From: Undibacter mobilis
GTDB lineage: Bacteria > Pseudomonadota > Alphaproteobacteria > Rhizobiales > Xanthobacteraceae
Length of the DNA: 64,000 bases
Assembly: GCF_003367195.1 (NCBI RefSeq)
Contig: NZ_QRGO01000002.1
Span: 616,748-680,747 of the forward strand
Direction of reading: 5' to 3'
Of the stretch, positions 1 through 8,943 are shown one piece after another (positions within the stretch are counted from its first letter, which is position 1; each line of letters begins with the position of its first letter). Under the pieces are notes generated by a model. It made no database searches, was not told the DNA's origin, and was given only the letters and a program-made list of their open reading frames with translations. Position numbers and translations under genes: made by a program.

Positions 1-2384
1 CCGACGTCGTAAGTGAGCTTGGCGCCGGTTTCTTTCTTGACCGCTTCGGCCATCGCGTCGATGCGCGCCTTGACGAGGTCGAGTTCGGCCTTGGTCGCGA
101 TCAGCGGCACCATCACTTCCGGCACGACCTTCTTGCCGGTACGCTTGGTGACATCGGCGGCGGCCTCGAAAATGGCGCGCGCCTGCATCTCGGCGATTTC
201 CGGATAGGCAATCGCGATACGGCAGCCGCGGAAGCCGAGCATCGGGTTGAACTCGGCGAGCTCCTTGGCGCGGTCGGCGATCTTCTTGGCATCAACGCCC
301 ATCGCGGCTGCGACTTCGGCGATTTCCTCGTCGCCATGCGGCAGGAACTCATGTAGCGGCGGATCGAGCAGACGGATGGTGACCGGACGGCCGTCCATGA
401 TCTCGAACAGCTCGACAAAGTCGCCGCGCTGCATCGGCAGCAATTTGGCGAGCGCGGCGCGGCGCGCTTTTTCCTCGTCGGCGAGAATCATCTCGCGCAC
501 CGCCTGGATGCGCTCGTCGTCGAAGAACATATGCTCGGTGCGGCACAGGCCGATGCCTTCGGCGCCGAAGCGGATCGCCGCCTTGGCGTCGTTCGGCGTG
601 TCGGCATTGGCGCGAACGCCAAGCTTGCGCACCTTGTCGGCCCAGCCGATCAGCGTCGAGAACTCGCCGGACAACTGCGGCTCGATCATCGACACCTTGC
701 CTTCCAGCACCTGGCCGGTCGAGCCGTCGATGGTGATGTGGTCGCCCTTCTTGAAGGTCTTGCCGCCGGCGCTCATGGTGCCGGCCGCATAGTCGACGCG
801 GATCTGGCCGGCGCCGGAGACGCAGGGCTTGCCCATGCCGCGCGCCACCACGGCGGCGTGCGAGGTCATGCCGCCGCGCGTCGTCAGAATGCCTTCGGCG
901 GCGTGCATGCCATGAATGTCTTCCGGCGAGGTCTCGACGCGCACCAGCACGACCTTGTGGCCGTCGGCCTTGAGCTGCGCCGCTTCATCCGACGAGAACA
1001 CGATTTCGCCCGAGGCCGCGCCCGGCGACGCCGGCAGGCCGGTCGCCAGCACATGACGGTGCGCCTTCGGATCGAGCGTCGGATGCAGCAATTGATCGAG
1101 CGACAGCGGATCGACGCGCAACACTGCTTCGTTCTTCGAGATCAGGCCTTCATTGGCCAGTTCAACGGCGATGCGCAGCGACGCCTTCGCCGTGCGCTTG
1201 CCGCTGCGGGTCTGCAGCATCCACAGCTTGCCCTGCTCGACCGTGAACTCGAGGTCCTGCATATCGCGGTAATGCTTCTCGAGCTTGTTGTAGATGCGCG
1301 TCAGCTCCTTGTAGGCGTCGGGCAGCGCCGACTCCATCGAGGGCTTGTCGGAGCCGGCTTCCTTGCGCGCGTCCTCGGAAATTTCCTGCGGCGTGCGGAT
1401 GCCGGCGACAACGTCTTCGCCTTGCGCGTTGATGAGGAATTCGCCGTAGAGCTTCTTCTCGCCGGTCGAAGGATTGCGCGTGAAGGCAACGCCGGTCGCC
1501 GAGGTGTCGCCCATATTGCCGAACACCATGGCCTGCACGTTGACCGCGGTGCCCCAGCTTTCGGGAATCGAATGCAGTCGGCGATAGGTCTTGGCGCGCT
1601 GGTTCATCCAGGAACCGAACACGGCGCCGATGGCGCCCCAGAGCTGTTCGTGCGGATCCTGCGGGAAGTCGCGGCCCAGCTCCTGTTTGACGCGCGCCTT
1701 GTAACGCTCGACGAGCTGCGCCCAGTCGTCGGCGGTCAGATCGGTGTCGAGCGAGTAGCCCTGCTTCTCCTTGTGCATGTCGAGGATTTCCTCGAAATGC
1801 TCGTGACCGACGCCAAGCACCACATCCGAATACATGGTGATGAAGCGGCGATAGCTGTCATACGCAAAGCGACGGTCGCCGGACTTCGCCGCCAGCGCCT
1901 CGACGGTCTGGTCGTTGAGACCGAGATTGAGCACGGTATCCATCATGCCCGGCATCGAGGCGCGGGCACCGGAGCGCACCGACACCAGCAGCGGGTTGAC
2001 GCGGTCGCCGAACACCTTGCCGGTGATCTTGCCGACCTGGGTCAGCGCCTTTTCAACCTGGCCCTTCAATGCCGCCGGATATTTTTCACCGTTGGCATAG
2101 TAATAAACGCAAACCTCGGTGGTGATGGTGAAACCGGGGGGCACCGGCAGGCCGAGATTGGCCATTTCGGCGAGGTTGGCGCCCTTGCCGCCCAGGAGAT
2201 TTTTCATCTCCGACTTGCCCTCGGCCTTGCCGCCGCCGAAAGCATAGACCCACTTGCCCTTCGCCGCTGGCGCGGCTTTGGCTTTTGCCTTGGCCGGCAT
2301 CTTCCGGGCCGCGGTCTTTTTGACCGCAGCCTTCTTGGCTGCGGCCTTTTTCGGGGCGGATTTCTTGGATTTGCGTTTAGCCAT
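1..2384 (-). CDS. ppdK: Pyruvate, phosphate dikinase, C-terminus cut by window edge
   Basis: Interconverts pyruvate, ATP and phosphate with PEP, AMP and pyrophosphate in the cytoplasm. About 794 codons are present and the family is near 890, so the C-terminal part of the PEP/pyruvate barrel, including the expected catalytic Cys, lies off the left edge. The phosphohistidine domain is clear: GGMTSHAAVVARGMGKPC with the catalytic His at residue 509. The visible end still matches the barrel (VMVPLIATKAELDL). The ATG at 2384 gives a Lys/Ala-rich basic tail of about 43 residues before the usual start-like KWVYAFGGGKAEG; an internal Met at residue 29 is the alternative start. No cysteine or catalytic defect is visible in the portion present. 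Confidence 0.97.
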   Translation of the reverse strand, partial: MAKRKSKKSAPKKAAAKKAAVKKTAARKMPAKAKAKAAPAAKGKWVYAFGGGKAEGKSEMKNLLGGKGANLAEMANLGLPVPPGFTITTEVCVYYYANGEKYPAALKGQVEKALTQVGKITGKVFGDRVNPLLVSVRSGARASMPGMMDTVLNLGLNDQTVEALAAKSGDRRFAYDSYRRFITMYSDVVLGVGHEHFEEILDMHKEKQGYSLDTDLTADDWAQLVERYKARVKQELGRDFPQDPHEQLWGAIGAVFGSWMNQRAKTYRRLHSIPESWGTAVNVQAMVFGNMGDTSATGVAFTRNPSTGEKKLYGEFLINAQGEDVVAGIRTPQEISEDARKEAGSDKPSMESALPDAYKELTRIYNKLEKHYRDMQDLEFTVEQGKLWMLQTRSGKRTAKASLRIAVELANEGLISKNEAVLRVDPLSLDQLLHPTLDPKAHRHVLATGLPASPGAASGEIVFSSDEAAQLKADGHKVVLVRVETSPEDIHGMHAAEGILTTRGGMTSHAAVVARGMGKPCVSGAGQIRVDYAAGTMSAGGKTFKKGDHITIDGSTGQVLEGKVSMIEPQLSGEFSTLIGWADKVRKLGVRANADTPNDAKAAIRFGAEGIGLCRTEHMFFDDERIQAVREMILADEEKARRAALAKLLPMQRGDFVELFEIMDGRPVTIRLLDPPLHEFLPHGDEEIAEVAAAMGVDAKKIADRAKELAEFNPMLGFRGCRIAIAYPEIAEMQARAIFEAAADVTKRTGKKVVPEVMVPLIATKAELDLVKARIDAMAEAVKKETGAKLTYDV

Positions 2385-2495
2385 CTCGGAGATCTGGTCC
2401 TGGATCGGGGGAGGATATGGAACCCGGGGCCGTCAAATCACGCCGAATGCTGCAGCGCAAGCCCGGAAAGGCCCGGTACGGACAGGTCTTTAGAC

Positions 2496-2639
2496 CTAGC
2501 GGAAGATACCGAGACCGATCAGGCCGATGACGATCAGATAGGCCGCGACGATGTAGTTCAGCAGCCGCGGCATGATGAGGATGAGAACGCCGGCCAGAAT
2601 GGCGACGATCGGCTGCAAATTGGCGATGCTGATGGTCAT
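2496..2639 (-). CDS. DUF3096 small membrane protein
   Basis: A 47-residue, very hydrophobic peptide with two membrane segments (about residues 9-24 and 28-45) around a short MPRLLN turn. The sequence matches my memory of the DUF3096 family, whose function is not known. I chose the ATG at 2639 because AAGGA lies just upstream and the conserved family start MTISIANLQP follows; a longer reading to 2753 has unrelated composition. It lies between glyS and ppdK on the same strand, about 110 bases before ppdK, so it may share a transcript with ppdK. Confidence 0.8.
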   Translation of the reverse strand: MTISIANLQPIVAILAGVLILIMPRLLNYIVAAYLIVIGLIGLGIFR

Positions 2640-2790
2640 GGGAGAGAATCCTTTTGGGGTGCAGGAGGGACGGAACCTAGAACAGATGAAGCAGGCGCGA
2701 GTTCCCGCGCCCGCTGCAGGATGGCCTTGCCAGAATCGCAAGGCGTGCGCCATCGCCCCTGTTCTTTAAAGGCCCGGGGCGGCCTGCCTT

Positions 2791-2890
2791 TCTCCTTCCG
2801 TCCGCGAAGCACCGGATCCGGAATCCAGACCCACCCTCAAACTCCGCTGGATTCCGGGGTTCGCTCGCTGCGCTCGCGCCCCGGAATGAC
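2791..2890. repeat. Palindromic intergenic repeat, copy 1 (GGAATGAC family)
   Basis: Holds the family hallmarks GGAATCCAGA, CTGGATTCCGGGG and a terminal CCCCGGAATGAC. The left GTCATTCCGG arm is decayed. It lies directly after the glyS stop and fills most of the gap to the DUF3096 gene. See the other copies at 12452, 20615, 26831, 32200, 60292 and 63076. Confidence 0.8.
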
Positions 2891-2898
2891 GAAGGAAC

Positions 2899-5145
2899 TT
2901 ACCCCTCGATCCGCGCGAAATCCGCCACCGTGCGGGTGGCTTCACGGATCTCGTTGAGCAACGTCAGGCGGTTGGCGCGGACGGCCTTGTCGTCGGCATT
3001 GACGGTGACCTTGTCGAAGAAGGCATCGACGGTGGGGCGGAGCTTGGCCAGCGCGCTCATCGCGACGGCGAAGTCTTCCTTGGCAACGGCGGCCGCCGTC
3101 TCCTGCTTGGCGGCAGCGGTGGCTAAGGCCAGCGCCTTCTCTTCCGCTTCCTTGAGCAGCGACGCATCGACGGCACCGGCATAAGCCTTGCCGTCCTTCT
3201 TCTCTTCGATGCGCAGGATATTCGAGGCGCGCTTGACGCCGGCCAACAGGTTCTTGCCGTCGTCGGTTTCGAGGAACGCACCGAGCGCCTCGACGCGGCG
3301 CACGACCATCAGCAGGTCGTCCTGACCCTCGATCGCGAACACGGCATCGACGAGATCGTGCCGGGCGCCCTGCTCGCGCAGCTGCACCTTGAGACGGTCG
3401 GCGAAGAAGGCAATGAGATCGCGCGTCGGCACGACGAAGGAATGCGCCTCGATCAGCTTCGGCCCGGCGACGCTGCGCTCCTTGGTCGACACCAGCACTT
3501 CGAGCTTCATCGCCAGTTCGATGTCGGTGGCGCCGATATTGGCGATCTCGTCGTGGATCGGATGCAGCGCCGCGAAGGCCGAAGCCAAAGCCTCGTCGCG
3601 CGCCACGGCGCCGAAGTGACGCCACAGCAGGCGGCGCAGCGGCAGGCGCAACTGGTTGTCGATGATGATGCGGATGATACCGAGCGCCGCACGGCGCAGC
3701 GCATAGGGGTCCTTCGATCCGGTCGGCTTCTCATCAATGGACCAGAAACCGACAAGCGTATCGATCTTGTCGGCAAGCGCCACGGCGATCGACACCGGAT
3801 CGGCCGGCACGAGATCGTCCGGGCCCTTCGGCCGGTAATGATCCTCGATCGCATGCGCGACCGCCTCGTCCTCGCCCTGCGCTTCGGCGTAATAGCGGCC
3901 CATCAGGCCTTGCAGTTCAGGGAATTCGCCGACCACTTCGGTGAGCAGATCGGCCTTGCAGAGCTGCGCCGCGCGTTCGGCCTTGGCCCGGTCGGCGTCG
4001 ACGGCCCGCGCCAGATCGCCGGCGAGCGAGACGATGCGCGCGATGCGTTCAGCCTGCGAGCCCAGCTTCTCGTGGAACACGATCTGCTCGAACTTCGGCA
4101 GACGATCCTCGAGCTTCTTCTTCAGGTCGGTCTCGTAGAAGAACTTGGCATCCGACAGGCGCGCGCGAATGACGCGCTCGTTGCCGGCGACGATGGCCTT
4201 GCCGCCGTCGGTCGCCTCGATATTCGCGACGAGGATGAACTTGTTGACCAGCTTGCTCGTCGAGGGATCGCGCAGCACGAAACATTTCTGGTTGGCGCGG
4301 ATGGTCGAGCGGATGACTTCGCCCGGAATATCCAGGAAGGCCTTGTCGAAGGCGCCCATCAGCGGCACCGGCCATTCGACGAGACCGGCGACTTCCGCCG
4401 TCAGCCCTTCGTCCTCGACCAGTTCATGCCCTTGCGCGAACGCAAGGTTGCGCGCATCGGTGCGGATGATGTCCATGCGCCGCGCCGGATCGAGCACGAC
4501 CTTGGCCTTCTCGAGCGACGCCACGTAATCGTCGAAGCGCCGCACCTTGAAGGCGGCCGGCGCCATGAAGCGATGGCCGCGGGTTTCGTTGCCGGCTGTG
4601 ATGCCGCCAATCGCGAACGGCAGCACCACCGGCTCCTCGGTCTCGGGTCCGAAGGTGGCGATGATGGAATGCAGCGGACGCACCCAGGTGAGCGCGCCTG
4701 GCTTTGCCGAGTCCGCGCCCCAGCGCATCGATTTCGGCCACGGGAAAGCGCGCACGATCTCCGGGATCAGCTCCGCGATCACCTCAACGGCGTCACGGCC
4801 CTTTTTCTCGGTGATGGCGACATAGAAGTCGCCCTTCTTGTCGGCCTGCACCTTCGCCTGATCGATCGAGGTCAAACCGGCCGCTTTCATGAAACCGGCG
4901 ATGGCCTGCTCGGGCGCGCCCACTTTCGGGCCCTTGCGCTCTTCCTTGAGGTCGGGCTGCCGCGCCGGCACGCCCTGTACCGTCAGCGCCAGCCGCCGCG
5001 GCGTGGCGAAAGCCTTGGCGCCTTCATAGACGAGCCCGGCCGCAACCAGCCGGTCGGTGACCATCTTCCTGAGGTCATCGGCGGCGCGCGCCTGCATGCG
5101 CGCGGGAATTTCTTCGGAGAACAATTCGAGCAGAAGATCGGGCAT
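2899..5145 (-). CDS. glyS: Glycyl-tRNA synthetase beta subunit
   Basis: The 748-residue beta chain of the alpha2beta2 glycyl-tRNA synthetase, which binds tRNA-Gly and supports aminoacylation by the alpha chain. The N-terminus [18 protein letters not shown] is diagnostic of the family, and the length is slightly above that of enterobacterial GlyS. The C-terminal part corresponds to the anticodon-binding region. It starts 13 bases after the glyQ stop, so the two subunits are cotranscribed in the order glyQ-glyS. No frame break was seen. Confidence 0.97.
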   Translation of the reverse strand: MPDLLLELFSEEIPARMQARAADDLRKMVTDRLVAAGLVYEGAKAFATPRRLALTVQGVPARQPDLKEERKGPKVGAPEQAIAGFMKAAGLTSIDQAKVQADKKGDFYVAITEKKGRDAVEVIAELIPEIVRAFPWPKSMRWGADSAKPGALTWVRPLHSIIATFGPETEEPVVLPFAIGGITAGNETRGHRFMAPAAFKVRRFDDYVASLEKAKVVLDPARRMDIIRTDARNLAFAQGHELVEDEGLTAEVAGLVEWPVPLMGAFDKAFLDIPGEVIRSTIRANQKCFVLRDPSTSKLVNKFILVANIEATDGGKAIVAGNERVIRARLSDAKFFYETDLKKKLEDRLPKFEQIVFHEKLGSQAERIARIVSLAGDLARAVDADRAKAERAAQLCKADLLTEVVGEFPELQGLMGRYYAEAQGEDEAVAHAIEDHYRPKGPDDLVPADPVSIAVALADKIDTLVGFWSIDEKPTGSKDPYALRRAALGIIRIIIDNQLRLPLRRLLWRHFGAVARDEALASAFAALHPIHDEIANIGATDIELAMKLEVLVSTKERSVAGPKLIEAHSFVVPTRDLIAFFADRLKVQLREQGARHDLVDAVFAIEGQDDLLMVVRRVEALGAFLETDDGKNLLAGVKRASNILRIEEKKDGKAYAGAVDASLLKEAEEKALALATAAAKQETAAAVAKEDFAVAMSALAKLRPTVDAFFDKVTVNADDKAVRANRLTLLNEIREATRTVADFARIEG

Positions 5146-5158
5146 CGTCGATCCTGAC

Positions 5159-6091
5159 TTAAACGGAAACGCCGCCGGCTTCGGTCGCCAGCCAGGCTTC
5201 GCCGCAGGCTTTCGCCAATTCGCGCACGCGCAGAATGTAGCTCTGCCGCTCGGTGACCGAGATCACGCCGCGGGCGTCGAGCAAATTGAAAACGTGGGAC
5301 GCCTTGATGCACTGATCATAGGCCGGCAGCGCCATGCCATGATGTGTGCGTTCGGCATTGTAGCCGGCGTCGAGATATTTCTTGCACGCCTGCTCGGCCA
5401 TCTTGAACTGCTCAAACAGCATGCCGGTGTCGGCGACTTCGAAGTTATGCTTCGAATATTCGCGCTCGGCCTGCAGGAAGACTTCGCCGTAGGTCACGCG
5501 TTTGTCGCCATCGAGACCGTTGAAGTTGAGATCGTAGACGCGATCCACACCCTGCACATACATGGCGAGGCGCTCGAGACCGTAAGTGAGTTCGCCCGCA
5601 ACCGGCGCGCATTCGACGCCGGCGACCTGCTGGAAGTAAGTGAACTGCGACACTTCCATGCCGTCGCACCAGCATTCCCAGCCGAGCCCCCAGGCACCGA
5701 GCGTCGGGCTTTCCCAGTCGTCCTCGACGAAACGGATGTCATGCAGATCGGAGGCGATGCCGATCACCTTGAGCGAGTCGAGATAGAGCTGCTGGATGTT
5801 CGGCGGCGACGGCTTCAGGATCACCTGGAACTGGTAGTAGTGCTGCAGCCGGTTCGGGTTCTCGCCGTAGCGGCCATCCTTCGGCCGGCGCGAGGGCTGC
5901 ACATAGGCGGCGTTCCAGGGCTTGGGCCCGAGCGCGCGCAAGGTGGTGGCCGGATGGAAGGTGCCGGCGCCGACTTCCATGTCGTAGGGCTGGAGAATGA
6001 CGCAGCCCTGCCCGGCCCAGAACTGCTGCAACGCCAAAATCAGGCCCTGAAACGAGCGCGACGGATCGAGATTGGCTTGCGCGGCGGGCAT
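5159..6091 (-). CDS. glyQ: Glycyl-tRNA synthetase alpha subunit
   Basis: The 310-residue catalytic alpha chain of two-subunit glycyl-tRNA synthetase, a class II enzyme that charges tRNA-Gly with glycine. Family-typical segments include [20 protein letters not shown] near the start, [17 protein letters not shown] and the [18 protein letters not shown] region. Length matches the family (about 300). It is the promoter-proximal gene of the glyQS pair, with about 220 bases of non-coding sequence upstream before a divergent small ORF. Confidence 0.97.
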   Translation of the reverse strand: MPAAQANLDPSRSFQGLILALQQFWAGQGCVILQPYDMEVGAGTFHPATTLRALGPKPWNAAYVQPSRRPKDGRYGENPNRLQHYYQFQVILKPSPPNIQQLYLDSLKVIGIASDLHDIRFVEDDWESPTLGAWGLGWECWCDGMEVSQFTYFQQVAGVECAPVAGELTYGLERLAMYVQGVDRVYDLNFNGLDGDKRVTYGEVFLQAEREYSKHNFEVADTGMLFEQFKMAEQACKKYLDAGYNAERTHHGMALPAYDQCIKASHVFNLLDARGVISVTERQSYILRVRELAKACGEAWLATEAGGVSV

Positions 6092-6312
6092 GGAACGTTC
6101 GGGCCTGTCAGGGGTTTTCCGGCGGCCGTTTGCCCCTCATTTTCAAAGGGTAACGGCGGCCGGGACCCTATCGGCGGCCCCAAACCCGGTCAAGGTTGGG
6201 GCCCAAAAAGGGTCAGATCGAGACAATTCGAACATTCGCCTTTAGTGGATCTTGAAAACGATCCGATAGATACGCAGTTGAGGCGGGCCGAGGAAGGTCA
6301 AAGAGGCGTCAG

Positions 6313-6399
6313 ATGCTGGCTTTTCAAGTGATCGGAATGGTGTTTCTCGTGCTGTTTTTCGGCGCGCTCGTCACGGGCCAACCGGGCACGGCGCGCTGA
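6313..6399 (+). CDS. Predicted 28-residue single-span membrane microprotein
   Basis: An ATG at 6313 preceded by AAGAGG six bases upstream opens a 28-codon frame ending in TGA. The peptide is one hydrophobic helix (roughly residues 2-22, MLAFQVIGMVFLVLFFGALV) with a short polar tail. The ribosome site and membrane-like composition support it, but there is no homology information. It lies alone between divergent glyQ and a minus-strand small gene. Confidence 0.45.
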   Translation: MLAFQVIGMVFLVLFFGALVTGQPGTAR

Positions 6400-6441
6400 C
6401 GCGCCGGCTGTCTCACCACATCCGTTAAGTCCGGCTGACGT

Positions 6442-6645
6442 CTAGAGCCGATATTCCCCGGTCGCCGGGTCGCGCCGCAGCGTCGGGCGATTCTCGCGAT
6501 CCTTGATGCGCACCCGCACGCGGCGTTGCGCCTCCAGCTCGTCGTTGATGCGGCGCGCTTCTTTCACCGCCCATTGCACGATCATCGCGCCGCCCATGGC
6601 GGCCAGCGTCCACTTTACCACGGGCGTAAACAGAAACGCAGGCAT
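6442..6645 (-). CDS. Small membrane-anchored hypothetical protein
   Basis: A 67-residue protein with one N-terminal membrane segment (about residues 5-25) followed by a charged, probably helical, Arg/Glu-rich part (KEARRINDELEAQRRVRVRI) and a conserved-looking RRDPATGEYRL end. A strong TAAGGAG ribosome site precedes the ATG at 6645, supporting real translation. I do not recognise a named family. The topology suggests a cytoplasmic-facing coiled region anchored in the inner membrane. Confidence 0.7.
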   Translation of the reverse strand: MPAFLFTPVVKWTLAAMGGAMIVQWAVKEARRINDELEAQRRVRVRIKDRENRPTLRRDPATGEYRL

Positions 6646-6722
6646 GTCAGCTCCTTACATCCGGTGCGACAATGGTTTCGGTGAATCTGGGCTATTTCGC
6701 GACGGAAACCGCCCTGCGACAT

Positions 6723-7604
6723 TTACAATCCGTAACGTGACCAGTGCGCGCGCTCTTCCAGCGCCGCGAGAACGTCGTCGGCGAAACCACCGTGCCCGCG
6801 CGTAAGGTCTGACAATTGCGCACCCATCAGACGGCGGCCGAGGAAACCGCGCTCGACGGCGATAACCGGCGTGCGCACCTTGTCGCCGTAGCGCTCACGC
6901 AAGGTCGCGCGCAATTCGCCGCGGCAGTCGGCCAGCCCCAGTTCGATCGCCTTGCCGGCCGTCCAGAACTCGCCCGAGAACAAGGTCTTGTCGTCGCCAT
7001 TGAGCTTGGTGCCGCGGCGCTTCTTCACCAATTCGATGAAGTGAGCGTGGATGTCGGCCTGGATCAACTTGATGCGCGCAACGTCGTCCGGATTTTCCTC
7101 GCGGAATGGATCGAGCATCGCCTTGCGCTCGCCCGACGTATAAATGCGGCGCTCGATGCCGAGCTTCTTCATCAATTCGGGAAAGCCGAACGAGCCGCCA
7201 ATGACGCCGATCGAGCCGACGATCGAATAGTCGTCGCAGACGATCTCGTCGGCGGCGCAGGCCAGCATGTAGCCGCCGGACGCGCCGGCATCCTCGATGA
7301 AGGCGATCACCGGGATTTTCTTTTCCTCGGCCAGCTGACGGATGCGGCGGAAGATCAAATGCGACTGCGTCGGCGAGCCGCCCGGCGAATTGATCAGCAG
7401 CGCGACAGCGCGCGCCCGCGGCACGGCGAAGGCGCGGTCGAGCGTCCGCGTCACGCCCGCCAGCGTGATTCCCGGCCGCAGCGGCGTGGTCACGCCGATC
7501 ACGCCCGACAACCGCACCACCGGCACGACCGGGATGTCCGCACGGAACCGCGCCGGGATCAGGACGTTTAAGGGGGCGAGCAGGTTTTCCAGGAACGAAG
7601 CCAT
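6723..7604 (-). CDS. S49 family (SppA-like) serine peptidase
   Basis: A 293-residue short-form signal peptide peptidase of the SppA/SohB group, which cleaves peptides at or in the inner membrane with a Ser/Lys dyad. The nucleophile is Ser109 in GASGGYMLACAADEI, and the general-base lysine is likely Lys161 in TSGERKAMLDPF, a spacing normal for the family. NSPGGSPTQSH (71-82) forms the oxyanion region. There is no clear N-terminal transmembrane helix, only a weakly hydrophobic start, so it is probably membrane-associated or cytoplasmic. Confidence 0.92.
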   Translation of the reverse strand: MASFLENLLAPLNVLIPARFRADIPVVPVVRLSGVIGVTTPLRPGITLAGVTRTLDRAFAVPRARAVALLINSPGGSPTQSHLIFRRIRQLAEEKKIPVIAFIEDAGASGGYMLACAADEIVCDDYSIVGSIGVIGGSFGFPELMKKLGIERRIYTSGERKAMLDPFREENPDDVARIKLIQADIHAHFIELVKKRRGTKLNGDDKTLFSGEFWTAGKAIELGLADCRGELRATLRERYGDKVRTPVIAVERGFLGRRLMGAQLSDLTRGHGGFADDVLAALEERAHWSRYGL

Positions 7605-7815
7605 GGTCGGCAGTTAGTCAGCCTGGGCGGCCTTAGTCAAAGACAAGGAGCCGATCGAAGTCCCTTGGTAGCGGGGTATGGTGCGACGCAGCAACGCAGC
7701 CATGCGCGAGGTTGAAATCACCAAAAGTTGCACTTTATTTACCCTAAGATGATTTGTGCAGCGCAGTATCAACGCCTAGCTTTTAGAGGCTGGGGAGAAG
7801 AGAAGGGAGCGACAC

Positions 7816-7935
7816 ATGGATCCGAAGCTCACCATCCTGTTCCTGCTGATTGGCACCATCCTGACCTTGTCGTGGTCCGGCGACGGCATTTTTGACCGCG
7901 TGCGCCAGCAGATCCGCAGCACCCTTCGCCGCTAA
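7816..7935 (+). CDS. Predicted 39-residue membrane microprotein
   Basis: An ATG at 7816 with AGAAGGGAG upstream opens a 39-codon frame. Residues 5-20 form a hydrophobic helix (LTILFLLIGTILTLSW), followed by a short acidic turn and a basic tail rich in Arg/Gln (DRVRQQIRSTLRR). This hydrophobic-then-basic layout is common in real small membrane proteins. Its stop overlaps the stop of the convergent methyltransferase gene by four bases. No family recognised. Confidence 0.6.
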   Translation: MDPKLTILFLLIGTILTLSWSGDGIFDRVRQQIRSTLRR

Positions 7936-8705
7936 CCGGATCGATCGGCTAGCGCCAGCGGCTTGGCCTCACGCAGAACGGCCTCGGCGGCGCCCGACGG
8001 CTTGCCCGCATCGTCATTGAGGATGAGTGGCGGCAGGTCCGGCAGCCGCCCTGTGCCGCCTTTCACGGCCCGCATCAGAATCCGGATGGCCTCGGCGCCC
8101 GGCCGCGGCGCGACCCGCAACACCTTGATCTCGCCGAAGGCGGGCGAAACGGCCGCGATGACTTCATCGAGCGCCGCCGCACGCCAGATCAGCGTCAGCG
8201 TGCCGCCCGGCTTCAGGGTCCAGGCCGCGCTGGCCAGCCATCGCCGAAGCAAATCCGCATCCGCCACATGCGCCAGACGCCGCCGCGCGTCGGGCGAACT
8301 CTGCTGCGTAGCAGGATCGTTGAAAGGCGGGTTCATCAGGAGCTGATCAGCACTCGCCTCCTGCAGGCCGGCGGCGGCCAGTGCCGCGATGCTCTCGACA
8401 TCGCAGGCGATCGCGTCAACGCGGTCGCCCATGCCGTTGCGCCGGGCGTTCTCGCCGGCCAGCGCGGCAAGCGCCGGGTCAATCTCGAGCAAAGTCACCC
8501 GCAGGCCCGGCACACGCCACGCCAGCGCCAGCCCTGCCCCGCCAATACCGGCGCCGAAATCAACCGCCCGCTCACCGGCGCGGCCGCCGGTCGCCGCGGC
8601 AAGCAGCATGGCGTCATGACCGACGCGATGGCCGCGCTTGGGCTGCAACAGCCGCAGCCGGCCGCCGAGCACGGCATCGTCGGTGGTGTCGATCCCGGCG
8701 ATCAT
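7932..8705 (-). CDS. TrmN6-like SAM-dependent methyltransferase
   Basis: About 257 residues in the tRNA1(Val) adenine-N6 methyltransferase family (YfiC/TrmN6 type). The SAM-binding motif VDFGAGIGGAGLALA and the N6-adenine motif MNPPFND are both present. Two starts are possible: ATG at 8705 or TTG at 8714, the latter directly behind the stop of the upstream DUF2007 gene; I prefer the ATG. The gene is translationally close-coupled to the DUF2007 gene. The exact tRNA target in this organism is inferred only from the family. Confidence 0.88.
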   Translation of the reverse strand: MIAGIDTTDDAVLGGRLRLLQPKRGHRVGHDAMLLAAATGGRAGERAVDFGAGIGGAGLALAWRVPGLRVTLLEIDPALAALAGENARRNGMGDRVDAIACDVESIAALAAAGLQEASADQLLMNPPFNDPATQQSSPDARRRLAHVADADLLRRWLASAAWTLKPGGTLTLIWRAAALDEVIAAVSPAFGEIKVLRVAPRPGAEAIRILMRAVKGGTGRLPDLPPLILNDDAGKPSGAAEAVLREAKPLALADRSG

Positions 8706-8710
8706 GCTTC

Positions 8711-8941
8711 TCAAGGGTTATGCGGACGCAGTTCATGAGCGAGCCCCGCGTCCGTCAGCAACTGGCGCGCGGCGGCCAGTTCGTCATCCGCCACCAGCAC
8801 CCGGCGCGGCAGCACGCCGAGCGAGCCTTCGAGCACGCTCATGTTCTGGTCGAGCACCATATGGGCGATATCGGCGCCATCGAGCAGCGCGGTGACGGCC
8901 GATACAAGAACCGCGTCATTGGTGCGGAGAATTTCTTTCAT
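8711..8941 (-). CDS. DUF2007 domain protein
   Basis: A 76-residue cytoplasmic protein starting MKEILRTNDAVLVSAVTALL and ending in a region with VLVADDELAAARQLL. It matches the small DUF2007 family, annotated as putative signal transducing proteins, whose function is unsettled. The start codon lies 2 bases after the stop of the upstream glycosyltransferase, and its stop abuts the methyltransferase start, so the three genes form one minus-strand unit. Confidence 0.85.
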   Translation of the reverse strand: MKEILRTNDAVLVSAVTALLDGADIAHMVLDQNMSVLEGSLGVLPRRVLVADDELAAARQLLTDAGLAHELRPHNP

Positions 8942-8943
8942 TG

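Noticed and set aside
2484-2497. AGGTCT-TT-AGACCT palindrome
   Set aside because: It overlaps the stop codon of the DUF3096 gene and is short; probably chance, or a minor RNA end.
531-2957. Long open frame on the + strand
   Set aside because: It is antisense to ppdK, has Arg/Ala/His-rich composition typical of antisense frames in GC-rich DNA and matches no family I know.
3358-5157. 600-codon open frame on the + strand
   Set aside because: Antisense to glyS; composition is that of a shadow frame.
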